Origin: Chloroflexota bacterium
Lineage (GTDB): Bacteria; Chloroflexota; Anaerolineae; Anaerolineales; Anaerolineaceae
Assembly: GCA_029265085.1 (NCBI GenBank)
Contig: JAJUJY010000022.1
Coordinates: 1-41,350, forward strand
Direction: 5' to 3'
Length of the DNA stretch: 41,350 nucleotides
The position numbers and the translations under genes were made by a program. A model generated the notes under the pieces. It saw nothing but the letters and a program-made list of their open reading frames with translations. It searched no databases and was not told the DNA's origin. This document shows positions 24,182 to 31,983 of the stretch, piece after piece (position 1 is the first letter of the stretch; every line of letters begins with the position of its first letter).

Positions 24182-24206
24182 AACCAGTTTACAGGGATTT
24201 TTTATG
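24160..24206 (+). terminator. Terminator-like hairpin between PTS IIB and IIC
   Basis: AAAATCCCT (24160-24168) pairs with AGGGATTTT (24193-24201), followed by further T residues. The left arm lies within the last codons of IIB and the loop holds its stop codon. This could partially terminate transcription and set the ratio between IIB and the rest of the operon. Confidence 0.45.
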
Positions 24207-24494
24207 GGTTGCAGTTGTATCAACAGCCATTGAAAAATGTAAATCCCAAATTTTGCGGAGCAGCGCACAGGCCATTCCCGGCCTAAAAATGTAAAAATCC
24301 AATATCATCTTTTTTTGAAACCCCCGAAATACAGTAGGGTGGCTAGGATTTGTGTTGCTTGCTCCCGGCTTGTTGCATGCCTGACCCGCTGCGATGAGAA
24401 GGAGGTGCATATAAGACGATCAGATTTTTGAAAAAGAAGATGTGTAGTAAAACCGCTAAAGTTTCAAAATCAAAAAAATCCTCAGGAGTAAGAA
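24207..24494 (+). other. Long untranslated leader of PTS IIC
   Basis: No convincing gene or promoter is seen. The stretch holds two copies of AAAAATGTAAA (near 24231 and 24285), a small AGGCC/GGCCT hairpin near 24270, and a near-perfect ribosome site AAGGAGGTG (24399-24407) with no start codon at the right distance. The functional IIC ribosome site is AGGAG at 24484. Confidence 0.5.
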
Positions 24495-25937
24495 ATGACC
24501 GCGCTTGATATTATCAATTACATATTAGGTCTTGGACCATCTGTAATGATGCCGATTATCGTGTTTGTCCTGTCCATTTTGTTGGGCAGCAAACCGGGTA
24601 AAGCCTTCCGCGCCGCCTTGACCATCGGCGTTGGTTTCATCGCCATTAACCTGGTTGTTGGTTTGATGGTAAACACACTTTCACCGGCGACCGATGCTAT
24701 GGTGAAGAACCTGGGCGTAAAACTGGACGTGATGGATGTGGGTTGGCCTGTTGCGGCTGCCATTTCCTTCGGTACCTCCAGTGTTGTGCCGTGGATCTTT
24801 GGCCTGGGCATCTTGTTGAACATCGTCATGCTGGCTTTGAACTGGACTAAGACCGCCGACATCGATATGTGGAACTACTGGCACTTCATCTTCACCGCAG
24901 CATTCGTCAATGTTGCCATGCGTGATGCCTTAGGTCCTACGGGTGCGTTGATTCTCTCCGTTGTGATCGGTTTAATTTCTGCGGCGATCACCTTCAAACT
25001 GGCTGACTGGACTGCTCCGATTGTCCAGAAGTACTTTGAACTGCCCGGTGTTTCTCTGCCCCACTTTGAGACCGTTGGTTGGTCGTGGGTCAGCTACCTG
25101 ATTGACAAACTGGTGGACCGCATCCCCGGTTTGGGCAAAGTTCGTGCAGAACCTGCTTATATCCAGCAGAAATTCGGTGTCTTTGGTGAATCTCTGGTGG
25201 TCGGTACAATTCTTGGTACCATCATCGCCCTGCTTGGCTTTGGCCCGCAGCTTTCCACCGATTTCGGCGGCGCTTTCGCTAAAATCCTCAATACGGCCAT
25301 TTCGATGGGCGCAGTGATGATGGTTCTGCCCCGCATGGTCCGCATCCTGATGGAAGGTTTACTGCCGCTCTCTGATGCTGCCCGTGATTTCATCACCAAG
25401 CGCTTCCCCGGCCGCGAAATCTACATCGGTCTGGATGCCGCTGTCGCCATTGGTCACCCCGCTGCAATCGCCACCGGTCTGTTGATGGTTCCCCTGGCTT
25501 TAGGTCTGGCCATTCTCCTCAACCTGGTTGGTTTGAACCGTATGCTGCCCTTTGCTGACCTGGCCGTTCTGCCCTTCTTTGCGATTTGGGCGGTTGGTTG
25601 GTCTCGCGGTAACATCGTGCGCGGTTTGATCAACGGTACCGTTTTCTTGACCTTCATGCTGATCATTGCCACCAATATTGCTCCGTACGTGACCCAGATG
25701 GCTCAGGACGTCAACTTCGCCATTCCGGCCGGTGCAATCCAGATTTCCGCTATTGACGCGGGCGCTCACTTGACTGGTTACATTCTGGCTCTGCCGTTCT
25801 TGACCTACCTGACCAAGGGTGTGGTTGGTTTAGTGGTTGTTGGTCTCATCGCGATTGCTGTGTACGCGATTGTCTTCGGTGTCATCATCCGCAAGTCGGA
25901 TGTCAAGGCAATGGTTGCCGATATCGAGGAATGGTAG
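24495..25937 (+). CDS. PTS system IIC component, galactitol type (membrane permease)
   Basis: A 480-residue permease with about 10-12 hydrophobic segments. The N-terminus LDIINYILGLGPSVMMPIIVF and the segments VGWPVAAAISFGT, GHPAAIATGLLMVPLA and GNIVRGLINGTVF fit the GatC galactitol IIC family. It translocates and phosphorylates the incoming polyol together with IIB. The SD AGGAG lies six bases before the ATG. Codon choice is strongly biased to C-ending codons (TTC, ATC, AAC, CTG) compared with its neighbours, which prefer TTT, ATT and AAT. That suggests either very high expression or a different origin. The closest relatives may carry galactitol, arabitol or another polyol; the substrate is not fixed by sequence. 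Confidence 0.9.
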   Translation: MTALDIINYILGLGPSVMMPIIVFVLSILLGSKPGKAFRAALTIGVGFIAINLVVGLMVNTLSPATDAMVKNLGVKLDVMDVGWPVAAAISFGTSSVVPWIFGLGILLNIVMLALNWTKTADIDMWNYWHFIFTAAFVNVAMRDALGPTGALILSVVIGLISAAITFKLADWTAPIVQKYFELPGVSLPHFETVGWSWVSYLIDKLVDRIPGLGKVRAEPAYIQQKFGVFGESLVVGTILGTIIALLGFGPQLSTDFGGAFAKILNTAISMGAVMMVLPRMVRILMEGLLPLSDAARDFITKRFPGREIYIGLDAAVAIGHPAAIATGLLMVPLALGLAILLNLVGLNRMLPFADLAVLPFFAIWAVGWSRGNIVRGLINGTVFLTFMLIIATNIAPYVTQMAQDVNFAIPAGAIQISAIDAGAHLTGYILALPFLTYLTKGVVGLVVVGLIAIAVYAIVFGVIIRKSDVKAMVADIEEW

Positions 25938-26016
25938 TCTTTTACTAAGACGGATTCGGAGTGATCCGGTTTTACCGGTAGATTTCACAAATAACGGGTA
26001 CGCTCCTTTCCGAGAA

Positions 26017-26051
26017 GGTCTGGGTGCAGTTCTCCAGGCTGCACCCAGACC
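26017..26051 (+). promoter_or_regulatory. Stable hairpin abutting the ribosome site of the PTS membrane protein
   Basis: A 13-bp perfect stem (GGTCTGGGTGCAG 26017-26029, CTGCACCCAGACC 26039-26051) with a 9-nt loop TTCTCCAGG ends one base before AGGAGG (26052-26057). The loop bases CTCC could pair with that ribosome site as a pseudoknot. There is no U-tract, so it is not a normal terminator. RNA stabilisation after IIC, or translational control, is more likely. Confidence 0.6.
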
Positions 26052-26062
26052 AGGAGGATACG

Positions 26063-26506
26063 ATGATACGGTATGTCATAGAGACAATGTTGGGGCCTTG
26101 GGGCCGCGCTGCTCTCAACTTCTATTTTGAACATCAAACGATCTTAAACCTGATTTTCCTTGCCTGGGCGTTTGTTATGACCTACGGTTCTTTGCAACTG
26201 CGTGAAGTGCGCACCAAAACCATTCGAATGGCCGTTGACTTGCTCAGGATGATGAAAGGCAAGAGTGACCAGGAAGTGTGGAACGCTTTTGAACCGCGCT
26301 GGCGCGAGATGGTTTCCGAAAAGAAGCGTATGGTACCCAATCGTTGGAATCTGTGGATCACCTCAGCGACCCCGGAACATTTAATCGCCCTTTTACGCAT
26401 GAGCCCGGAATGGTTGGGCGCATTGCGCGGCGGCGAAGTACTACGTAATCACCTTGAAATGCCTGGTGCGAAAAATACGCCTGTTAGTGATATCATACAA
26501 GAATGA
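26063..26506 (+). CDS. Single-pass membrane protein encoded in the PTS operon
   Basis: I do not recognise the family. The 147-residue protein has one hydrophobic segment (about 25-44, ILNLIFLAWAFVMTYGSL), followed by a positively charged cytoplasmic region (REVRTKTIRM, SEKKRMVPNRW). The ATG is set by AGGAGG (26052-26057). It lies between IIC and the regulator, with 25 bases to the latter. Its conserved place in the operon, if confirmed elsewhere, would suggest an accessory subunit of the IIC permease or a tether for the soluble PTS proteins. Confidence 0.7.
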   Translation: MIRYVIETMLGPWGRAALNFYFEHQTILNLIFLAWAFVMTYGSLQLREVRTKTIRMAVDLLRMMKGKSDQEVWNAFEPRWREMVSEKKRMVPNRWNLWITSATPEHLIALLRMSPEWLGALRGGEVLRNHLEMPGAKNTPVSDIIQE

Positions 26507-26531
26507 GATAACCACACAGGTGAGGTGACCT

Positions 26532-27485
26532 ATGTCGATTGATAAGCGCTGGCTGCTGGCAAAAGTTGCACGTTTGTATTATCAAGAGCGATTGACTCAA
26601 GAAGCAATCGCCGCGCAAACCAACTTTTCCCGCTCCACCATATCTCGACTGCTGCAAGAGGCGCAAGACGAGGGAATTGTGGAAATCACAATTCATTTTC
26701 CCTGGCAGCAAGTTACCCATCTTGAAACCGCCTTGTGTGATAAGTTTGGCCTGGATGATGCGCGTGTATTAAAGCATGTCGATTACTCATCAGATGAAAT
26801 GTTGGAAGGTCTGGGAGTATTGGCTGCTCGATACATTGAACCCATGATTGAACCCAAAATGGTTATTGCGGTTGCCAGCGGCAACGCAGTTTACCAGACG
26901 GTGCGGGCATTAAGTTTGCCCAAGCCGATGGACGTGAACGTGGTTCAGGTTATGGGTGTAACAGGGACACAAAACCCCTATGTAGATGGTGCGGAGTTGT
27001 CTCGGTTGATGGCAGATCGCCTGGGTGGACGATACACCTATATCCAGGCGCCGCTGGTGGTGCGGAACCCCAAAGTGCGTAAGGATCTGCTGAGCGAACC
27101 GGCCATTTCACAGGCTTTGGAATTGGGTAAAAAAGCAGGACTGGCCCTGGTTGGGGTCGGCACCGTGCTCCCCACCAATTCCAGTTTGCTTCGAACCGGT
27201 TTTGTAACCCGGCATATGCTGGAAGAAATTATCCAGGTTGGTGCTGTTGGCGAAACATGCGGACGCCCGTTTACAGCCTCAGGAGAACCAGTGCAGGTGG
27301 GAATTGGCTCACAATTAATGTCAATTCCTCTGGAAGACCTGCATGAAATTCCGATGGTAATTGGTGTGGCGGGTGGTGAGATGAAAGTTCCAGCGCTTCG
27401 AGGAATTTTGGCTGGGCGCTATCTGAACGTGCTGGTTACAGACGAACAGGCAGCCGTCCAACTGCTCAATGAAGACGGCGGATAA
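26532..27485 (+). CDS. SorC/DeoR-type sugar-binding transcriptional regulator
   Basis: A 317-residue regulator. Residues 15-55 form a helix-turn-helix (LTQEAIAAQTNFSRSTISRLL then QEAQDEGIVEI), typical of the SorC family. Residues 60-317 are a sugar-phosphate-binding domain related to NagB/DeoR effectors (VVQVMGVTGTQNPYVDGAEL, LVGVGTVLPTNSSL, VGETCGRPF). Phosphorylated intermediates of the operon are the expected inducers. Its likely target is the 18-bp palindrome at 23665-23682. The ATG follows GAGGTGA. It is embedded in the operon, so it may regulate its own expression. Confidence 0.88.
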   Translation: MSIDKRWLLAKVARLYYQERLTQEAIAAQTNFSRSTISRLLQEAQDEGIVEITIHFPWQQVTHLETALCDKFGLDDARVLKHVDYSSDEMLEGLGVLAARYIEPMIEPKMVIAVASGNAVYQTVRALSLPKPMDVNVVQVMGVTGTQNPYVDGAELSRLMADRLGGRYTYIQAPLVVRNPKVRKDLLSEPAISQALELGKKAGLALVGVGTVLPTNSSLLRTGFVTRHMLEEIIQVGAVGETCGRPFTASGEPVQVGIGSQLMSIPLEDLHEIPMVIGVAGGEMKVPALRGILAGRYLNVLVTDEQAAVQLLNEDGG

Positions 27486-27504
27486 CGCTGTCAGGAATGC
27501 TTAA

Positions 27505-27975
27505 ATGGATCAGATTAAGTGGTTTCATGAAGAATTGCTCCTTTTCCCGCTGAACGCAACAACATCTGAAGAAGCGATTCAGAGCTTGGGTTCTTTATTG
27601 GTACAACATGGTTATGTCAAAGATACGTTTATTCCGGCAGTGTTGGAGCGTGAGCGTAATTTTGCAACCGGTCTCCCCACCGATCCGTTTGGGGTAGCCA
27701 TCCCGCATACAGATGCTCACCATATCTTAAAACCTGCCATTGCAGTGGGTATCTCTCCAAAACCGATTGAATTTCGCGAAATGGGCGATCCCGAAGGTGC
27801 GATTGTTGAGGTAAGGGTTGTCTTGATGCTGGCAATGCCTGATCCGACCAAAGTTACCAGTATGCTGCAGCGCCTGGTCAGCATCCTTCAATCTCCGGAT
27901 TTCATCGAGCCGTTGGTCAACGCCCAGGACCTGAATACTGTGAAGACCTTATTAGCCAATCGTTTGAATCCATAA
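27505..27975 (+). CDS. PTS system IIA component, fructose/mannitol (GatA) type
   Basis: A 156-residue cytosolic domain. The phosphohistidine motif GVAIPHTDAHH places the active His at residue 68, which takes phosphate from HPr and gives it to Cys11 of IIB. GLPTDPFGVAIPH is typical of EIIA_2 proteins. The gene starts 20 bases after the regulator. The separation of IIA from IIB and IIC by the regulator gene is the order often seen in galactitol-type operons. Confidence 0.9.
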   Translation: MDQIKWFHEELLLFPLNATTSEEAIQSLGSLLVQHGYVKDTFIPAVLERERNFATGLPTDPFGVAIPHTDAHHILKPAIAVGISPKPIEFREMGDPEGAIVEVRVVLMLAMPDPTKVTSMLQRLVSILQSPDFIEPLVNAQDLNTVKTLLANRLNP

Positions 27976-28031
27976 CACGGATTAATCGCTGAAAACGGTT
28001 CGTTTCAATTGAATAGGTAGGAGTAGTTATC

Positions 28032-28298
28032 ATGGAGATTACGCTCACCATTAGCCATCCTGTGGGTCTGCATGCACGTCCCGCGGCGGTGTTTGTTCAG
28101 ACTGCAAAAAAATATCAATCCAAAATCACGGTTTCTCTGGGTGAGAAATCGGTAAACGCCAAAAGTATTCTCAATATATTGACCCTTGGAGCCAATCAAG
28201 GTTCTGTCATCCGGATCAATGCTGAAGGGGACGACTCGGCGGAAGCGGTCCAGGCCTTGCAAGAATTGGTGGAAAGCAATTTCGGAGGTGTGGATTGA
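28032..28298 (+). CDS. ptsH: Phosphocarrier protein HPr
   Basis: An 88-residue HPr. The active His14 lies in VGLHARPAA. The regulatory serine is Ser45 in NAKSILNILTLGA, equivalent to Ser46 of Firmicutes HPr, so regulation by HPr kinase is possible in principle. It passes phosphate from Enzyme I to IIA. The stop codon overlaps the TTG start of ptsI by four bases, so the two are translationally coupled. Dedicated HPr and EI within a sugar operon are unusual. Confidence 0.94.
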   Translation: MEITLTISHPVGLHARPAAVFVQTAKKYQSKITVSLGEKSVNAKSILNILTLGANQGSVIRINAEGDDSAEAVQALQELVESNFGGVD

Positions 28299-30010
28299 AA
28301 GTTTACCAGGGTACCCCTGCATCTCGTGGAACTGCGATTGGGCCGGTATATCAATACCGTACACCCGTCCTCCAGGTGCCGCATTATAAGATTGAAAATC
28401 CCGGCGAGGAGATGAAGCGGTTGGCTGATGCATTGCAAACTGCGCGGGTACAACTGGAAGCGGTGTATGCAAAGGCCTGCAAAGAAGTTGGTGAAGAAAA
28501 GGCCGCCATCTTCCAGGCGCAGTTAGAAATGCTGGATGACCCGGATTTATTGGAAGCTATTGAGAATCGGGTGCAAGAGCATTCCTTGAATGTGGAAGCA
28601 GCTTTAGAAGATAGTGCAGCCGCATTTGCGACAACATTGGAAGAAATGGGTAATGAATATTTCCGCGAACGTGCTGCGGATGTGCGCGATATGTCTAACC
28701 GGGTGATGCAAATCCTGACTGGGTTTGATAAGAAAGCATACACTACCCTGACAACACCTTCCATTATTATTGCGTATGATTTGGCTCCTTCGGATACGAT
28801 TCATTTTGATAAAACGCGGGTGTTGGGGTTTGCCATTGCTCAGGGCGGACCACTTTCTCACACCGCAATTCTGGCACGCACTTTGGGCTTGCCTGCTGTG
28901 GTAGGCGCGCACGAAGATGTTTTGGGAATTGCAAATGGGCAAGAGATTGTTTTGGATGGAGAAAGCGGCACGATTTATCCGGAACCAGATCAAGATTTTC
29001 TACAATCCTACAAAGAACGACAGGCAAAAGAACAAGATCAGAAAGCTCATTTAATCCGGTTAGCGCACCAACCGGCAGTAACCCGTGACGGGCATACGGT
29101 TGAAGTGGTGGCAAATATCGGCTCAGTTACCGAAGCAAAACAGAGCATTGAGTATGGTGCCGAAGGCGTTGGTTTGCTGCGCACAGAATTCTTATATTTG
29201 CAGCGCACAGACCTGCCTGATGAAGAAGAACAATACCAGGCGTATCGAGAGATCCTGGATGTTTATGGGGATTTACCGGTAGTATTGCGAACGCTGGATG
29301 TGGGCGGGGATAAGGACCTGCCGTATATGGATATTACCCAGGAATTAAATCCGTTCCTGGGTGTGCGGGCGATTCGGTTGTGTTTGCAGCGCCCAGACCT
29401 GTTCCGGCCGCAAATGCGGGCTGCACTTCGCGCTGGCGCTGGTCATAATTTGAAGATTATGTTCCCGATGATTGCTACTTTGCAAGAAATGCGCGCGGGT
29501 AAAGCCGTTTTGGAAACCTGCTGGCAAGAGTTGAAGAACGAAGGCCATGCTCTCCCAGAAAAATTAGAAGTTGGCATCATGGTGGAAATACCCTCGGCTG
29601 TGATTATGGCGGATGTGCTGGTGCAGGAAGCGGATTTCTTCTCAATTGGCACCAATGATCTGACCCAGTACGTTATGGCAGCCGACCGTACCAACCCAGG
29701 CGTCAGTTCATTAACCAGCTCGTTTGCTCCGCCGGTGCTGCGCATGATTGACCGGGCAATCCAGGTGGCACACCAACATGGAAAATGGGTTGGTTTGTGC
29801 GGCGAATTGGCTGGTGAGCCGCTGGCTATTCCAATTTTATTAGGTCTGGGCCTGGATGAATTTAGCATGAACGCACCAGCGATCCCGGCTGCCAAGGAAA
29901 TGATCCGCTCATTGGATAAGAAATGGTGCGAGCAGTTAGCCCAAGAAGCAATGAAACTGAGCGATGCGCAGGACGTCCAGAATTTGGTCCGAAAATCGAT
30001 CTCAATGTAA
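28295..30010 (+). CDS. ptsI: PTS Enzyme I (phosphoenolpyruvate-protein phosphotransferase)
   Basis: A 571-residue enzyme that transfers phosphate from phosphoenolpyruvate to HPr. The phosphohistidine motif GGPLSHTAILAR places the active His at 189, the same number as in E. coli EI (575 residues). The N-terminal half contains the HPr-binding helices, and the C-terminal PEP-binding barrel includes LLRTEFLYLQR, LRTLDVGGDKDLPY, FFSIGTNDLTQYVMAADR and GLCGELAG. All catalytic motifs are intact. Translation starts at TTG (28295), coupled to ptsH, with GGAGG at 28284-28288. It supplies energy for this PTS and could serve other PTS systems in the cell. Confidence 0.95.
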   Translation: MKVYQGTPASRGTAIGPVYQYRTPVLQVPHYKIENPGEEMKRLADALQTARVQLEAVYAKACKEVGEEKAAIFQAQLEMLDDPDLLEAIENRVQEHSLNVEAALEDSAAAFATTLEEMGNEYFRERAADVRDMSNRVMQILTGFDKKAYTTLTTPSIIIAYDLAPSDTIHFDKTRVLGFAIAQGGPLSHTAILARTLGLPAVVGAHEDVLGIANGQEIVLDGESGTIYPEPDQDFLQSYKERQAKEQDQKAHLIRLAHQPAVTRDGHTVEVVANIGSVTEAKQSIEYGAEGVGLLRTEFLYLQRTDLPDEEEQYQAYREILDVYGDLPVVLRTLDVGGDKDLPYMDITQELNPFLGVRAIRLCLQRPDLFRPQMRAALRAGAGHNLKIMFPMIATLQEMRAGKAVLETCWQELKNEGHALPEKLEVGIMVEIPSAVIMADVLVQEADFFSIGTNDLTQYVMAADRTNPGVSSLTSSFAPPVLRMIDRAIQVAHQHGKWVGLCGELAGEPLAIPILLGLGLDEFSMNAPAIPAAKEMIRSLDKKWCEQLAQEAMKLSDAQDVQNLVRKSISM

Positions 30011-30042
30011 GACTGGCAAGAATTATTTGTAGAGGAGAAATT

Positions 30043-30519
30043 ATGGCCGATCAAACGAAACCGATCGTGATAGGGTCTGATCATAACGGAATGGAGTTAA
30101 AAAACCTTTTGCGGGATTATATGATCAGTCTGGGATACCAGGTGGTCGATTACGGTGTCAATGAGGGAACTCCAGTGGATTATCCGGATGTGGCAGCTCC
30201 GCTGGCAGAAGCTGTTGCAGAGAAAAAATTTGACCGGGGTGTGCTCATTTGCGGAACTGGTGCCGGAATGGCAATTGTTGCGAATAAGATCCCTGGTGTG
30301 CGTGCAGTTTGTGTGATGGACCCTTACACTGCCGAACGGGCGATTGCATCCAATAATGCGCAAATTATTACCTTTGGTTCACAGGTTCTTGGACCTGATG
30401 CTGCGAAGGTGTTGTTAAAAATCTGGTTGGATAGCGAATTTCAGGGCGGGCGCTCTGCTCCAAAGGTTGCCAAAATTGAAGCCCTGGATCAAAAATACCA
30501 TACGAAGGGGGATCACTAG
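30043..30519 (+). CDS. rpiB: RpiB/LacAB-family sugar-phosphate isomerase with a changed active-site residue
   Basis: A 158-residue isomerase. GSDHNG near the N-terminus and the catalytic Cys70 in LICGTGAGMAIVANK match RpiB. In E. coli RpiB the ring-opening His lies in the HNN motif; here the motif is SNN (S103). LacA and LacB as I recall them also keep this His, so a different substrate is likely, such as another pentose or tetrose phosphate. The ATG at 30043 has an AGAGGAG site; the longer frame from 29923 overlaps ptsI. It lies 32 bases after ptsI. In this operon it may interconvert aldose and ketose phosphates on the polyol route. Confidence 0.85.
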   Translation: MADQTKPIVIGSDHNGMELKNLLRDYMISLGYQVVDYGVNEGTPVDYPDVAAPLAEAVAEKKFDRGVLICGTGAGMAIVANKIPGVRAVCVMDPYTAERAIASNNAQIITFGSQVLGPDAAKVLLKIWLDSEFQGGRSAPKVAKIEALDQKYHTKGDH

Positions 30520-30521
30520 AT

Positions 30522-31592
30522 ATGAGTGTTGTGACGATTGTTGGTGCGGGCATGATGGGCACAGCTTTATGCTGGCCGCTTGCGGATAATGGGCATGAAA
30601 TTCGGTTGGTTGGGACTCACCTGGATGAGGAATATATCCAGTCGATTCGCCAGACCCGTTTTCATCCCAAAATGCAGCGCGAGGTCCCGGCGAATGTCAT
30701 TCCGTATTCCTATACCGAAATTCCACAGGCAGTAGCAGGTGCGGATGTATTGGTCTGCGGGGTGAGTAGTTTTGGGGTGGATTGGTACATTGAAAAAGTA
30801 AGCCCGTATTTTCGCCCGGATTTACCGGTTCTTTCGATTACGAAAGGATTGATTGGTTTAGAAAATGGCGATTTATTAATTGTTCCAGACTATATTCGCC
30901 GCAACCTGCCTGCTGAAATTCGTGAAAAGATCAGCATAAATGCCGTGGGTGGTCCGGTCATTTCGCATGAACTGGCTGCCCGCCGCCATACCGGCACGGT
31001 GTATTGCGGGCGCGATGCGCAGGTTTTAGAAATGCTGCGCAAGACCTTTGCCACGGATTATTACCAGGTGCGTACTTCAACCGACATGATTGGGGTGGAA
31101 GTTTGTGCTGCAATGAAAAATGCCTACGCAATGGGTGTGAGTATGCCGGCAGGTACGTTTGAAAAAGAGGGCAGCGATGGCCTGGCGCGTATGTTCAATC
31201 CGCAGGCGGCATTATTTGGCGAAAGTATGTTGGAAATGTGGCGGCTGGTCCGTTTGTTGGGCGGCCAGGAGTATGACCTGGTGGTGTTGGCTGGTTCGGG
31301 CGATTTGTATGTGACCGTTTTTGCAGGACGCACTTCTCGCCTTGGACGGCTTTTAGGCCAGGGAATTTCGTTTGCAGAAGCCAAAGAAATTTTGGCAGGC
31401 GAAACCCTGGAAAGTGTGGAAATTATCAGCCGGGTAGTGGAAGCACTGCCTAAGTTGGAGGCGCGCGGATTGGTTTCTGCGCAGGATTTCCCATTACTTA
31501 AGCGGATGTATGACATTATTCATCACGGTGCATCTGCAGACCTGCCCTGGGAATCATTTTTCCCGTCCAATCTTGGGCTTCGGCTGCAATAG
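30522..31592 (+). CDS. GpsA-like NAD(P)-dependent dehydrogenase
   Basis: A 356-residue protein. The N-terminal Rossmann motif is VTIVGAGMMGTALCWPLADNG. The central segment SITKGLIGLENGD and the catalytic region EVCAAMKNAYAMGVSM (with the conserved Lys) match glycerol-3-phosphate dehydrogenase GpsA. The C-terminal helical domain includes GSGDLYVTVFAGRTSRLGRLLGQG, also GpsA-like. It starts two bases after the isomerase gene, a tight coupling. In this operon it may use DHAP produced by the aldolase, or another sugar phosphate. A housekeeping GpsA cannot be excluded, but the location argues for a pathway role. Confidence 0.83.
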   Translation: MSVVTIVGAGMMGTALCWPLADNGHEIRLVGTHLDEEYIQSIRQTRFHPKMQREVPANVIPYSYTEIPQAVAGADVLVCGVSSFGVDWYIEKVSPYFRPDLPVLSITKGLIGLENGDLLIVPDYIRRNLPAEIREKISINAVGGPVISHELAARRHTGTVYCGRDAQVLEMLRKTFATDYYQVRTSTDMIGVEVCAAMKNAYAMGVSMPAGTFEKEGSDGLARMFNPQAALFGESMLEMWRLVRLLGGQEYDLVVLAGSGDLYVTVFAGRTSRLGRLLGQGISFAEAKEILAGETLESVEIISRVVEALPKLEARGLVSAQDFPLLKRMYDIIHHGASADLPWESFFPSNLGLRLQ

Positions 31593-31606
31593 GAGAATTG
31601 AAAAAA

Positions 31607-31942
31607 ATGGCAAGACGACAGGAACAGCGACAGTATCCGGGGGTGACCCCTGACGATTGCTTTGAGGCGGCTCAAGTAGCCTTCAAACAGTCTGGTATGG
31701 AAGTTTGGAAGCTGCGCTCCATTGCCTGGTTGGCACAGGCGCGGATTCAAGAAGGCGAGACCTATATTGGCGCAAACCTGATGGCCCGCCCTGGTGCACA
31801 GACAGAAATCACCTTGACGGTCAGTGGGGATCATGCAGATCAGCAGCGGATAGATCTCCTGACCGAAAAAATATTGTCTGAAATGCAAATCGCTTTGGCA
31901 GCTCGGAAGAGCGGTGGAAAAAAATATATTAGTTGTAGTTGA
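31607..31942 (+). CDS. Small conserved-looking protein of unknown function in the PTS operon
   Basis: I do not recognise this 111-residue protein. It has a basic N-terminus (MARRQEQRQYPG), an alpha/beta-like pattern (DDCFEAAQVAFKQSG, EITLTVSGDHADQQRID), and a basic tail ending KKYISCS. There is no signal peptide or membrane segment. The ATG at 31607 has AGGAG 11 bases upstream; TTG at 31598 is too close to the ribosome site. It sits between the GpsA-like gene and the aldolase with gaps of 14 and 41 bases. Its place suggests a regulatory or scaffold role in the pathway, but this is only context. Confidence 0.65.
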   Translation: MARRQEQRQYPGVTPDDCFEAAQVAFKQSGMEVWKLRSIAWLAQARIQEGETYIGANLMARPGAQTEITLTVSGDHADQQRIDLLTEKILSEMQIALAARKSGGKKYISCS

Positions 31943-31983
31943 ACGATTGAATTGAAGTTTTCGATAAATAATTGGAGGAACCA

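Noticed and set aside
24399..24438. Possible small gene after AAGGAGGTG
   Set aside because: No start codon at proper spacing; nearby frames are very short or overlap IIC. Kept only as a note in the leader entry.
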